In this document: piece by piece, positions 1 through 13,141 of the stretch
Layout of the letters: each line of letters begins with the position of its first letter
Position numbering within the stretch: position 1 is the stretch's first letter
Position numbers and translations under genes: made by a program
Source of the DNA: Iris pallida
Lineage: Eukaryota > Streptophyta > Magnoliopsida > Asparagales > Iridaceae
Assembly: GCA_029216955.1 (NCBI GenBank)
Contig: JANAVB010031417.1
Location: 16,203,555 to 16,267,554, forward strand
DNA: 64,000 bases
Direction: 5' to 3'
The notes under the pieces: generated by a model
What the model saw: only the letters and a program-made list of their open reading frames with translations
The model's database searches: none
Told to the model about the DNA's origin: nothing

Positions 1-2989
1 AATATGGCCTCATGGTACAACTGGGATCACAGTATCATAGTAAAATAGGGAACATGGCATATCATGTTTTAATTGGTTCTTTTTAGAAATGACAACATAT
101 AGTTTAAAAGTTTAAAACCGTAGTATGTACGTGAATCGGTCAATAGGTGAATAGGATGTACAATGGTACATATCAAGTTTTCTGGTATGCACATACGTAC
201 ACGAACGGCATCGTTGTATATCCATACACAAACGCGAGATCAGAACATACGGCAAGGTCACATATAGAATGTCACCGAGCGCGGTAAGTACATACGGAGA
301 AAGGGGTCATGTTCACGTACAATACTAACAGTTTTTTCTTAACCCGTTATTTAAACATGTGAGAGATACGAGAACAGTAAAAACATGTGGGAGATACTGG
401 GAGCAGTATAAGCATGGCAGGTACTGGGAGCAGTATAAAACATGTGAATACTCGGAGCAGTATATAGTATAGTGAAACATGTACTGAGAACCCGTAAGAA
501 GCATGTGAAGATATAAGAACTGTCCTAAGCATGGCAGGTACTGAAAGTAATACAACATGTGAAGACATAACTTACTACCTCAAGGATCAGTATTTTAACA
601 GGGTTAATACATGTTCTAGCATTAAAAGACAGTAAATGAGTTTGTAGATGTACTTGTCTCGAGCAAAGCAAGAATACTAGTATGAAGATATAGATGTCCG
701 ATGTCCTGTCAATAATGATATACAAACTCAGTTCTAAGCTATGTTCAATATTACACTAGTGGTGTGACACGACTCTTAACTGGATACTAGCTAAGGGGGG
801 ACCTAGCATAAAAGTCTAATGTGGAGTGCCACTATACACAAACTAACTTCCTAGGGTCTTTACACTAGTGTAAGGGGTGATCCAATACTACAATAACTCA
901 AAACAACACAAAATATTGCAAGTCATAATTATTCAATAATTAAATCAAACTGTACCCTACGTTCCAACAATTTTAGAGATATACAAAAAGCTTAAATATA
1001 CATAAAATAAAATACCAAAATGATCCTTGTTAATTATAGAAATTTATACTAATTTTTCTGGAATTTATAAACCTTCATAAATATTTATTAAAAATCAGCA
1101 AACATATGAATCCTGAAAATAAGTTCTGTTTTTTGATTTTTATAAAATACCAAAATTACTTATTAAATACTGAAAAAATTATAATAAATTATCTAAATTA
1201 ACATAGTATTTAAATACAATTTTTCCCAGATTTTTACAGCAACTAAAATATATATATAAATTCAAAAACAGAAAGTAACAATTTCTGGAAAAATAATTAA
1301 TTACAAATTAAGAAAAATACATAAGCAAAATCTACAGATGATGTCGGATGATAAAATAAATATCACCAACGTGTCCAGAATGGTCAAATTAGCTAGGATA
1401 GCCTATCCATAAGTCCAATTTAGACACAGGAGCAAAATAGTAATTTTGGGTCAAAATGATGTCCGCCGTTGGACACACTTTGTACCGAAAAATGTGTCGG
1501 GATGGAAGTCTACAAAACCTAGAAAATTATATGTCCACAAATCCAGAATGATGATACGAACCCAACGGAATATCCGAAATGGAATTCCGATGTGCCGATC
1601 TCAAAATGACACGTTGACGTGGACACTTGGAATCCAATTTGCACCGAAATGCGTGCCGGAGCAAATATCTTCAAAACTTAGCAAATTATATGTCAACGAG
1701 TCCAGAATGACGATACGAACTCAACGGTATATCCGGAATTGGATTCCGATGAGCCGACCTCAAAGTGACCCATTGACTCAAAAAATGGGACCCACTTTGC
1801 ACCGAAATGCGTGCCAGGGCCCACGTTCTCCAAATCAAGCAAACATTATATGAAAACATGCCAGAACGACGCCACGAGTCTACTGGTGGTGTCAGAAATT
1901 GAATCCGGAGTCCCGGGTTCAAAAATGGAATTTAACAAGTGCAAATTAAAGAATTCGGACGGCCAACTTTGGCGTCGAATTCGACCAACCGAACGTGCTT
2001 ATAATGAAACGAAACCTAAAGAAGACAGGAAGAGGGTTATACCAGCTATGTACAGGAACTAGTAGCGCGCCAACCGAAGCTGCGACGGCGGAGTTACGAG
2101 CTGACGAAGTCGGCATCACGAAACTGTCCAAAAATAGTTCAATTTAAAACGTCAACTTGGTAGCCAGTTTTGAGGTATCAAACGACGAAATTAACGGACG
2201 AAAATTGACAGGAGTGAAGATGGATATACCAAGATTGTAACGGAGTAAAAAGTTCGCCGATCCAACGGTCGGATCTCCCAGAAAATGTGTACGAAGTTGC
2301 TGCGATGGGACGCAAATTTTGAGTTCCAAACTCGCGCGCGCCGACGGGATTCCGTTCAAAACTCAAGAATAGGCTATGCGTAGCGTCGGGGAAGATGGCG
2401 GTGGCCCATGGGGGTTCGCCGGAGGTCGCTGGACAGGAGGGTCACAGGGGTGGCGGTGGTTGGCCGCGCGGCGATCGCCGGCGTGCGTGGCCGCGCGCAC
2501 ACTGCTGCACTACGGCTGCTGCCTGCTGCCTGCTGCAGCTGCGGCTGCTGTTGCGCTCGCGCGCGGCACGGGGGCTGCGACGATGGCCGGCGGTAGCTGC
2601 GGTGGCGTGTGGTGGTGGGGTGCGGAGTGATGGTGTTAGTAATGGTGATGGTGATGATGTTAATGAGGAGGAGGAAGGAGGAGAGGGTGGATGATGATGA
2701 GGGTGGTGGAGTGGTGGTGAAGTTGTGATGGTGGTGATGAAGAAGGAGGCTGGAAATGGGAGGTGGTGGTGTCGGCCATGGCGGGATAAGGAAGAGTGTG
2801 CTGTAGTGAGAGGGAGAGAGAGTTATGTATTTGTGTGTGTGTGTTGTGTTGTAAAAGAGAGAGTGAGAGAGAGAGTTTGAATTAAGATATTTAGAGAGAG
2901 AGAGGGGGGTGTGAAGTCGGCCACACATGGGGGGTGCTTAGCTGGTAGGTGTGGGGAGTGTTGTGTAGGTGTAAAAGTGAGGGGGAGAG

Positions 2990-3045
<56 letters not shown>

Positions 3046-3880
3046 ATATTTAAGAGAGAGAGAGAGGAAAAGAGATATTTTCAAAATAGGAAAAACAGGA
3101 AAATTATGCGGGATATTTGGACAGTCATGAGAGAACAATATGGAGCTTGGGTTCGGGTTCGGTCGAGCCGGGTCGGGTCGAAATCTGATAGGGTGCAATA
3201 ATTAAATTGAAATAGGTATTTATGATCACGGGAAAAAAAAATAATATGCGGGAACTCCAATAAATGGGACACAAGTGTCATGTGGGTAGTAGGCTTCGTG
3301 TGGGCCACGTCCATACTTTGGGGCGACTAGGTTGGGTCGATGTCGGGTCCCGAAATTAAATCAGAAATTAAATCAGGTTTTACGGTAGATAATAAATCAG
3401 CCTAAATTGACCCGAAAGTTGTGCGAAGAAAATGAAGCACAAAATAGAGTGTCTGAGTGGGACACGAAGGTCAAGGGTGAAGAGCGTCTCGAGTAGATCA
3501 TTTATGAGAAGTTGGTTCTGCGAAAACGACTGGTCTTGTGTTCCTAAATTAAAAGTCACGGTAACGTGCAAACGATGATCAAAGATAAAAGTGGGAATAA
3601 TTATTCAATGATTAATTGGTCTAAGTTGACCCGAAGTTGCGCGATACAAAAAGAGCACAAGGGAATGAGTTCAAGTGGGACAGGATATATCAAAACGAAG
3701 ATAGTCTTGTCTACTTCAAAACCCATGAAGAGAGTTTACAGAGATTGGCATCCCTGACACTCCAGAAGTCAAAGTCACGGGAAGGTACATCAATGATCAA
3801 AACAATTAAATAATAAAATATTTATCAAAATTAATTTATTCAGAAAATTTAAAATAGTCCTAAAATTCAGGGGGCTTACA
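1..3880 (-). repeat. 3' LTR of LARD copy 1 (truncated by window start)
   Basis: It matches 6402-10373 almost throughout and ends at the shared boundary ggggcttaca. It holds about 2.5 direct repeats of roughly 159 bp (key words ttatatgtccacaaatcc at 1527, ttatatgtcaacgagtcc at 1686 and a weaker third near 1845), a GC-rich block with CTG/GCTGCTG runs (about 2370-2620), GA-rich tracts and a TA dinucleotide run. Open frames inside it are low-complexity translations and do not look like genes. Confidence 0.88.
3000..3042. repeat. TA dinucleotide microsatellite in LTR
   Basis: A pure TA run of about 40 bp within the left LTR. The equivalent run in the right LTR is at about 9385-9427 and is followed by an extra local duplication. 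Confidence 0.9.
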
Positions 3881-5892
3881 TCCTACCCACCTTACAAAAA
3901 TTTCGTCCTCGAAATTAAAAATCATCTAATAGGTCAAACTATAACATGTAGCTGCTCTGGCTACGATGCCCAATCTGCTACCCTTGTAATCATCTCTTCT
4001 GTTTCTCTTTACAATCTTTTTGGTTCAGGTTCAACAAAGGTACTTATATCATAAACTACGTCATATATCCTTTAAAATCTTCCATAGCAACATGGAACCT
4101 TTATGTATACCCTAAACTATAGGTCATTCTCTGGGTATGTTTATAAGCCAACTATGCTTAATTATCAACCATATTTTCAACCTCAATTGTAAATACTTGA
4201 TTTCCTTATCATATCCTAAGTATCCTTATTCTATCAATCCACAGGCCCTTTGCATTATTTGTCGTCAATCCTTTCCTACAGTTTCTTCTTGAAATTATAC
4301 GTTCAATATTTATCCTTGGCGTAGAGCCTTCTTCTTTTTACTCAACAAGTCCTCCGAATATAAATCCTCGATTTTAAACACCCGATTTATTAGTTACCAA
4401 AGTACATATGTCTTTGCCTTGTTCCTTGTCTTTTTAACTGATATCTTCCTGATCTCGTACGCAATACGATAACTCATTCTAATTTATTCTATACCATTCC
4501 ACATATCGATCTACCCTCTAGTCACATGTAATTAGCTATAGATAACCAACCAAAATTCTACAAATGCTAAATCCTCAATTTGTAAGTACATGATTCGGAT
4601 CCTCATTCTGTAATCACAACAATATAATATCTCATTATTCCATCTTAGATACCCTATCATCAAGTCATACTATCAATACAATCGTTCTTAATGGTTTCCA
4701 AGTCTGCTACAGTCAGTCATCCATACTTGTCCTATAAGCTTAATCTAACCAATTCCTACGAAAAGTATTTATCACAATCACACAATACATCTATAGTTAC
4801 ACTGCAGAATCAGTTAACAAGGTTTTGCTATTTCGGTTGCTTATCAAATAGAAGGTAACCAGGCCTAAGACTGGGTCAAGCAATCTATAACAGTGTCCAA
4901 ACAAGTTAAAGGGTGGAAAGTTTATCGGAATATCTCCAAGAATGGTACGAAGACAACGGGATACATAACGAGAAAAATTATCTAAGAGGTTAACGAAAAA
5001 GAGTTTAGTCAAATCATAGGAAAGATAGAACACAAAAATAATTATGTCCAAAAGAGAACATGAAAGCATTTCTATTGGAGAGTCCTAGAGAACCTATAAT
5101 CCTAGTTGTAGATGTAGATAGAACAGAGTTAATCAAGACGGGGAAGAATGATAATAAGAATTTATTCTTGCTCATTCGGTCATAACAAAGTAAACCAAGT
5201 TAAGATATGATCTGATAACCATAAACGTCTTCCTGAAATCATGTTGCCAGAATTTTTGCCACACCAGTAAGCTTAGATGCAATAAACGATAGAGTCATAA
5301 CTAAGGTATACTCCCCAAAATCATATTATCTAGAATCCTCGCCACGCCAACTGGTATGGCTGCAAAAAAATCTAAATTCTATGAATAGGATAGTATATCC
5401 GAAATCAGGCTCTATGTTTTTGTCATATCAGCTAATATGGCTGCGATAAATTCTAAACTCCATAAATAAAGCAGACGTTTACCTTATCAGGATATATCAT
5501 AATTCGATCCACAAAATTTATCATGATGCAAGATCAAAGTCAACAACGAAAATCAGGAATTAAATTCAACAACGAATTTAGAGGAGAGCAAATAAAACAG
5601 GTGAAAACAGATTTCGAGATAAGATTAGAGTGAGATCTTCAGGGGTCATCCCAAGGGTACTATCCTGGTCAAAATTGTAATCCACTGAATTTTAAGCAAG
5701 ATACTAAATATAGTAAACGGTCCTATGCTGTGATGAGTTTCCTATGTTGCAATCCTAGAAATCCTCTAGGTGTTCTAAATGTTATTCCTAGTGTTTAACA
5801 AGTTGCCCTAGATCCTAATTGCAGGCATGTTTGGTACAATAACGTAACCAAACAACTTAAGTCTGGGCCTGCATGGACCACCACTAAAAACA
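3881..5892 (-). mobile_element. Non-coding core of LARD copy 1
   Basis: About 2.0 kb between the two LTRs. At the left end (3881-3916) the minus strand reads a short pol-end-like stretch (TTTCGAGGACGAAA) and then the purine tract before the LTR. That arrangement is typical of the junction between polyprotein end and 3' LTR in Ty3/gypsy elements, and it is kept here although the coding part is gone. Blocks around 5205-5480 are recognisably shared with the core of the second LARD at 39850-40130, so the two belong to one family. No primer-binding site for initiator Met tRNA is present next to the right LTR; a possible alternative is described in the findings. Confidence 0.8.
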
Positions 5893-8800
5893 TGTCATGA
5901 CCCGTTACCCAAATTGTTGGACCGGGCCGAGCCATGTCCAGCCTACGCTTGGTTAAAACGTAGTAAGCTGTTCTAAGAATAGACAATAAAGGATCTAAGC
6001 AGCTAACAGTTCTAAAATCATATTTAAAGTTTATCACAACACAACATCTATAAGCGAAGGTAAACAAGTACAGACTTAATAATACACTTTCAAGTATCTA
6101 ACTGGAGACAAAGTCCAGTATCCAAATATAAGTACAGACAAAGTCTAAGTCTCAAAACACAAGAAAGATAACTAAGCAAGGTTCCCCGCTGGGGCCTCTT
6201 CTGGAGCTAAGGCCAGGTCCTCAATGCAGTACCATAATATGTAACGCATAGCGTTTCCTTCTCGAAAAGTGAACCTACAACGTTATCCTGTCAGGACGGG
6301 AGCAAGTACAACCTCTACAACTAAAGTACTGAACATATAATGAAAGAGATGTACAACAAGAAACATGGTGTGATAAGTCTATAAAACAGGAAATACTGGA
6401 AAATATGGCCTCATGGTACAACTGGGATCACAGTATCATAGTAAAATAGGGAACATGGCATATCATGTTTTAATTGGTTCTTTTTAGAAATGACAACATA
6501 TAGTTTAAAAGTTTAAAACCGTAGTATGTACGTGAATCGGTCAATAGGTGAATAGGATGTACAATGGTACATATCAAGTTTTCTGGTATGCACATACGTA
6601 CACGAACGGCATCGTTGTATATCCATACACAAACGCGAGATCAGAACATACGGCAAGGTCACATATAGAATGTCACCGAGCGCGGTAAGTACATACGGAG
6701 AAAGGGGTCATGTTCACGTACAATACTAACAGTTTTTTCTTAACCCGTTATTTAAACATGTGAGAGATACGAGAACAGTAAAAACATGTGGGAGATACTG
6801 GGAGCAGTATAAGCATGGCAGGTACTGGGAGCAGTATAAAACATGTGAATACTCGGAGCAGTATATAGTATAGTGAAACATGTACTGAGAACCCGTAAGA
6901 AGCATGTGAAGATATAAGAACTGTCCTAAGCATGGCAGGTACTGAAAGTAATACAACATGTGAAGACATAACTTACTACCTCAAGGATCAGTATTTTAAC
7001 AGGGTTAATACATGTTCTAGCATTAAAAGACAGTAAATGAGTTTGTAGATGTACTTGCCTCGAGCAAAGCAAGAATACTAGTACGAAGATATAGATGTCC
7101 GATGTCCTGTCAATAATGATATACAAACTCAGTTCTAAGCTATGTTTAAAATTATACTAGTGGTGTGACACGACTCTTAACTGGATACTAGCTAAGGGGG
7201 GACCTAGCATAAAAGTCTAATGTGGAGTGCCACTATACACAAACTAACTTCCTAGGATCTTTACACTAGTGTAAGGGGTGATCCAACACTACAATAACTC
7301 AAAACAACACAAAATATTGCAAGTCATAATTATTCAATAATTAAATCAAACTGTACCCTACGTTCCAACAATTTTAGAGATAGACAAAAAGCTTAAATAT
7401 ACATAAAATAAAATACCAAAATGATCCTTGTTAATTATAGAAATTTATACTAATTTTTCTGGAATTTATAAACCTTCATAAATATTTATTAAAAATCAGC
7501 AAACATATGAATCCTGAAAATGAGTTCTGTTTTTCCATTTTTATAAAATACCAAAAGTACATATTAAATACTGGAAAAATTATAATAAATTATCTAAATT
7601 AATATAGTATTTAAATACAATTTTTCCCAGATTTTTAAAGCAACTAAAATATATATATAAATTCAAAAATAGAAAGTAACAATTTCTGAAAAAATAATTA
7701 ATTATAAATTAAGAAAAATACATAAGCAAAATCTACAGATGATGTCGGATGATAAAATAAATATCACCAACATGTCCAGAATGGTCAAATTAGCTAGGAT
7801 AGCCTACCCATAAGTCCAATTTAGACACAGGGGCAAAATAGTAATTTTGGGTCAAAATGATGTCCGCCGTTGGACATTGTACCGAAAAACGTGTCGGGAT
7901 GGAAGTCTATAAAACCTAGCAAATTATATGTCCACGAATCCAGAATGATGATACGAACCCAACGGTATGTCCGAAATGGAATTCCGATATGCCGATCTCA
8001 AAATGACACGTTGACGTTGACACTTGGAATCCAGTTTGTACCGAAATACGTGCCGGAGCAAATGTCTTCAAAACTCAGCAAATTATATGTCAACGAGTCC
8101 AGAATGACGATATGAACTCAACGGTATATCCGAAATTGGATTCCGATGAGCCGACCTCAAAGTGACCCGTTGACTCGAAAAGTGGGACCCACTTTGCACC
8201 GAAATGCGTGCCAGGGCCCACGTTCTCCAAATCAAGCAAATTTTATATGAAAATATGCCAGAACGACGCCACGAGTCTACTGGTGGTGTCAGAAATTGAA
8301 TCCGGTGTCCCGAGTTCAAAAATAGAATTTAACAAGTGCAAATTAAAGAATTCGGACGGCCAACTTTGGCGTCGAATTCGACCAACCGAACGTGCTTATA
8401 ATGAAACGAAACCTAAAGGAGACAGGAAGAGGGTTATACCAGCTGCACACGCGCCAACCGGAGCTGCGACGGCGGAGTTACGAGCTGACGAAGTCGGTAT
8501 CACGAAACTGTCCAAAAACAGTTCAATTTAAAATGTCAACTTGGTGGCCAGTTTTGAGGTATCAAACGATGAAAATAACGAACAAAAATTGACAGGAGTG
8601 AAGATGGATATACCGAGATTGTAACGGAGCAAAAAGTTCGCCGATCCAACGGTCGGATCTCCCAGAAAATGCACACGAAGTTGCTGCGACGGGACGCAAA
8701 TTTTGAGTTCCAAACTCGCGCGCGCCGACGGGATTCCGTTCAAAACGCAAGAATAGGCTATGCGTCGCGCCGGGGAGGATGGCGGTGGCCCATGGGGTTT

Positions 8801-9382
8801 CGTCGGAGGTCGCTGGATGGGGGGGTCACCGGGGGTGGCGGTGGTTGGCCGCGCGGCGATCGTCGGCGCGCGTGGCCGCGCGCACACTGCTGCGCTGCGG
8901 CTGCTGCCTGCTGCAGCTGTGGCTGCTGTTGCGCTCGCGCGTGACGCGGCGGCTACGGCGATGGCCGACGGTAGCTGCGGTGGCGTGTGGTGGTGGGGTA
9001 CGGAGTGGTGGTGTTAGTAATGGTGATGCTGATGATGTTAATGAGGAGGAGGAAGAAGGAGAGGGTGGATGATGATGAGGGTGGTGGAGTGGTGGTGAAG
9101 TGGTGGTGAAGTTGTGATGGTGGTGATGAAGAAGGAGTCTGGAAATGGGAGGTGGTGGTGTCGGCCATGGAGGGATAAGGGAGAGTGTGCTGTAGTGAGA
9201 GGGAGAGAGAGTTATGTATTTGTGTGTGTGTTGTGTTGTAAAAGAGAGAGTGAGAGAGAGAGTTTGAATTAAGATATTTAGAGAGAGATAGAGGGGGGGT
9301 GTGAAGTCGGCCACACATGGGGGGGGCTTAGATGGTAGGTATGGGGAGTGTTGTGTAGGTGTAAAAGTGAGGGAGAGAGAGA

Positions 9383-9440
<58 letters not shown>

Positions 9441-10373
9441 GAGAGAGAGAGGAAAAGAGATATTTTCAAAAGAGAGAGAGGAAAAGAGATATTTTCAAAA
9501 GAGATATTTTTTTTTTAAATATCTTATATATATATATATAAGATATTTAAGAGAGAGAGAGGAAAAGAGATATTTTCAAAATAGAAAAAACAGGAAAATT
9601 ATGCGGGGTATTTGGACAGTCATGAGAGAACAATATGGAGCTTGGGTTCGGGTTCGGTCGAGCCGGGTCGGGTCGAAATCTGACAGGGAGCAATAATTAA
9701 ATTGAAATAGGTATTTATGATCACGGGAAAATAAATAATATGCGGGGACTCCAATAAATGGAACACAAGCGTCATATGGGTAGTAGGCTTCGTGTGGGCC
9801 ACGTCCATACTTTGGGCGACTAGGTTGGGTCAATGTCGTGTCCCGAAATTAAATCGGAAATTAAATCAGGTTTTACGGTAGATAATAAATCGGCCTAAAT
9901 TGATCCGAAAGTTGTGCAAAGAAAATGAAGCACAAAATGGAGTGTCTGAGTGGGACACGAAGGTCATGGGTGAAGAGCGTCTCGAGTAGATCATTTATTA
10001 GAAGTTGGTTCTGCGAAAACGACTGGTCTTGTGTTCCTAAATTAAAAGTCACGGTAACGTGCAAACGATGATCAAAGATAAAAGTGGGAATAATTATTCA
10101 ATGATTAATTGGTCTAAGTTGACCCGAAGTTGTGCGATACAAAAAGAGGACAAGGGAACAAGTTCAAGTGGGACAGGATATATCAAAACGAAGATAGTCT
10201 TGTCTACTTCAAAACCCATGAAGAGAGTTTACAGAGATTGGCATCCCTGACGCTCCAGAAGTCAAAGTCACGGGAAAGTACATTAATGATCAAAACAATT
10301 AAATAATAAAATATTTATCGAAATTAATTTATTCAGAAAATTTAAAATAGTCCTAAAATTCAGGGGGCTTACA
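5893..10373 (-). repeat. 5' LTR of LARD copy 1
   Basis: A complete LTR of 4481 bp, tgtcatgaccc...ggcttaca. The five bases after it (10374-10378, gttgt) should be one copy of the target duplication; the other copy lies outside the window. Relative to the left LTR it carries a net gain of about 90 bp near 9430-9545, made of repeated GA-rich and AAGAGATATTTT words beside the TA run. The element landed at the edge of a PPR-type coding remnant. Confidence 0.87.
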
Positions 10374-11020
10374 GTTGTTCCAACGGCACCCCCCGCCTCC
10401 AGCTCCTCTTGTACCGCCCCTCCCTCCGCCGCCTCCGATCCATCCTCGCCCACGCCGTCGTCGCCGACCTCTTCTGCAACCCCTTCGTCGCAAGCAGTCT
10501 CCTCCACCGTGCCGCCGACGCCGACCCTTCCTTCGTCGTCTCCCTCTTCTCCGCCATTACAAACCCAACCCCTTCTCCTTCAACACCGCCATCGCTATCT
10601 CCGCCGACCCACTCTCCATCTACTCCCAAATGCTCCGCTGTCGCGTCCCTCCCGACTCCCATACCTTCTCTTCCTTGCTCAACACCACCACCGCAGCCGC
10701 CGCCACCAGGTCGCTCCACGCACACGCCCTCCTCCTCGGATTCCGGTTCGACCCCTTCGTGCAGACCGTCCTGCTCACCGCCTACTCCTGACGCGGCTCC
10801 GTCGACCACGTCCTGCGGGTGTTCGACGGAATGTCGCACAGGGACGTCGTCTCCTGGACCGCCACCGTCGGTGCCTGCACGCCTACGTCGAGAAGGCCGG
10901 GTTCGGAGGCCGCATCTCCGTCCGGAACTCCCTGGCGCTGGCCCGGTGCCTGCACGCTTATGTCGAGAAGGCCGGTTTCGTGTCCGTGCCATTATGGCAC
11001 GGGTTATCCACTAGTATTAG
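10374..11020 (+). pseudogene. PPR (pentatricopeptide repeat) protein fragment, broken
   Basis: A GC-rich coding remnant read in three frames. One frame gives LRSILAHAVVADLFCNPF; the next, after a shift near 10560, gives NPFSFNTAI, then SIYSQMLRCRVPPDSHTFSS, then LHAHALLLGF and DPFVQTVLLTAYS. A TGA follows at about 10789, and beyond it come VFDGM and RDVVSWTA. This order (short helical pairs, NPF.FNTAI, Y..ML...PD..TF..LL, G..D.FV...L...Y, A..VFD.M..RDVVSWTA) is that of plant PLS-class PPR proteins, which bind organelle RNA. A piece reading CLHAYVEKAGF occurs twice (about 10876 and 10949). The gene lacks its start and most of its length. The LARD ends exactly where it begins, so the insertion probably cut it. 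No ATG for the remnant was found. Confidence 0.75.
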
Positions 11021-11235
11021 ATAAAACGAGCCATATTGAGCTAACACAATTTGAAATAATGTAGTATAATATGTTCAGTAAATATTTGTCAACTGAAGGA
11101 TATAATAATAATCCAACACAATATGAAAGAACGTAGTACAATATGTTCAACAAATATGTATATGGAAAAATATAATAATATTCATATATGTCCATGGGTC
11201 TCATTATTTTTTTAATGAATTTGTCATGCAGTATT

Positions 11236-11960
11236 CTAGGTGGATAACATGAATTTGATAGGATCTCCTGAAAAGATGCAAGACTCAGGTAAAGGATTTT
11301 TTATTTTCTTTTATCTGATCTCTAGCATAGTTAAAAATAAAATTCTACTATATCAAGCCAAATATACATCAAAACTTAGTTGTCATTCACTCAGTATCAT
11401 ATTTAATTGCAAAGAGTGCACTTTTTTATTTAGCACAATGTACTACATGACATTTTTTTTTTTACTACATGAAATTTTTTTTTATGTGAAATTGCTAACC
11501 GGATATAGATCTGCATCTACACCTACATGTAGACATTGAAATGACATAAAGCACATTCTTAGATGCATCAAAGGAACCATTGATCTTGGTTTAATTCGTA
11601 TGAATGTGTTAACCTTGCAGGATTTGTAGATGCCGATTATTTATCTAATCTCGACAAGGGGAGTTCAGAAACAAGATATATTTTTTTAACAATGGTGCAA
11701 CTATTTCATGGAGACTTGTCAAACAAATCATTTCAGCAACATCGATCAATCATTCATAAATTCTGACACTTCACGAAGCAAGCACAGAATGCGTATAGCT
11801 AAGGTCACTAGTTCAGCATATCAATGTGACTTGCGAGGTTCCTGAAGTCACAAATAAGCCTACAATCATTTATTAAAGGGACAATATAAGTCGCCCACTT
11901 GGATTTATGAATAATCTTGTTCCTGAAAAATACATTGTACTCTTTTCTTCACTATAATTT
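11236..11960 (+). mobile_element. Decayed Ty1/copia retrotransposon fragment (RT end and RNase H)
   Basis: Near 11240 the frame reads VDNMNLIGSPEKMQDSG, matching the region after the YVDD box of copia reverse transcriptase. From 11546 it reads LRCIKGTIDLGL, then VDADYLSNLDKGSSETRYIF, then after a frameshift NGATISWRLVKQ and LHEAS, the order seen in copia RNase H. The stretch between the two parts is unrelated AT-rich sequence. Frameshifts and stops show that it is dead. No LTRs were recognised. Confidence 0.7.
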
Positions 11961-12825
11961 TTTTAATGGGCCAATAATTAAAATAAGAATCCAAGAAGAG
12001 TATTGTAAGTGGATAACAGCAAATAAGTGCCTACCCTTGTCTAAATAACACAAACCAGAATGTTTTTCTCCTTTAAAATATTATTAATAAAAGAAGCCCA
12101 AACATAGTCTCCCTACCTAACTTTTATAACATAAACAGAAATTTCTTTAGTCTTGCTTGATAGAATGCAGTTTTTCCCATTATTTAGGGGAAGAAAACGT
12201 TGAGAGAATAGTATATATAGTTAACTTACCACACCCATCCTCCAATTCGTCAACATATCAATGGGCCCAGTTCTATGTGGCCTGATCGATGGATAGTAAA
12301 CGTATAAAGACCACACAGGATGGATAGTAAACGTATAAAGAAGACACAGGATGGATAAATAATAACAAAAACAGTACTCAATTAGAGTTGCACCAAAGAG
12401 TCCGACACTGAGTCGATGGTATCCCCGTTCAAATATACTTGAGAGAAGAAAGTTTGTATAAACTTTGCAAAAGCAAGTGCCAACAAATACTATCCCATTG
12501 ACAAATGGTCTCGACGAAGATGGAAAGGTTCTGTACCTCCGGGCCAACCAACATAGCCCGACTATTAGCATGTAGAAGTTCTCCATCAAAAGTACTCGGA
12601 TCCTCGATTATAAGACAGCAACACTCATAAGAAATCCTATCTATTCCTGTGTCTCAACTCAACCAACTGCGTAGATGGGTTCGAGCCTCCACAGTAAGGA
12701 TGTGTAGATGTGTGTATTGTAGTAAAAAAAAAAAAAAACTGCCTAAACATCAATTGCGACCACAAAAGAACGATAGATTTTTGTCAATCCCACTCATTAC
12801 ATTGGCCCTTAACAGAGGTGAATGA

Positions 12826-12889
<64 letters not shown>

Positions 12890-13141
12890 CATAAACACTT
12901 TGTTCTTAATGATGTATGGAAGACTAGAGAGAGCAACCCTTGATGTTTATAAGAGCAAAGAAACAGGCTCTAATAGGAAAAAATGACAGATTAGTTATCC
13001 ACTTTGAACTAAAATTGTAGTATAACAGTAGGCTTCTGAAAATCACAATTGCTCATTGCAAAGAAGTGTTAGCAACTCCATAGTATGTGCTGGGATCCTC
13101 CTCAGGACTTAATTTTCCGGGGAGGGATACCCATATGCAAA
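11961..13141. other. Intergenic and 3' flank of the carrier gene; no gene seen
   Basis: It holds a two-copy tandem repeat of about 31 bp (words aggatggatagtaaacgtat, about 12295-12360), an A run at 12723, and a TA microsatellite (about 12829-12886). The part just left of 13142 should contain the 3' UTR of the minus-strand carrier gene, but no clear poly(A) signal was identified. Confidence 0.5.

Larger units (their letters stand above)
1..10373 (-). mobile_element. LARD-type non-autonomous LTR retrotransposon (copy 1, left end outside window)
   Basis: The segment starting at position 1 reappears from 6402 onward nearly base for base (offset 6401 at the left end), and both copies end in the same motif cagggggcttaca. 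Between them lies about 2 kb without an open reading frame of note. The LTR right of the core begins tgtcatgaccc and ends ggcttaca, giving the TG...CA ends of LTR elements. Next to the left LTR is a purine-rich tract on the minus strand (AAGGTGGGTAGGA, 3881-3893), so the element reads on the minus strand and the left LTR is its 3' LTR. Long LTRs with a short non-coding core match the LARD class, thought to be mobilised by Ty3/gypsy relatives. No gag, protease, RT or integrase motif was seen. The LTRs differ at only a few per cent of positions by eye, which suggests a fairly recent insertion. Confidence 0.85.

Noticed and set aside
12221..12589. A 122-aa minus-strand gene downstream of the carrier
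   Set aside because: No domain or signal recognised, composition like the spacer, and it includes a tandem repeat; left as intergenic.
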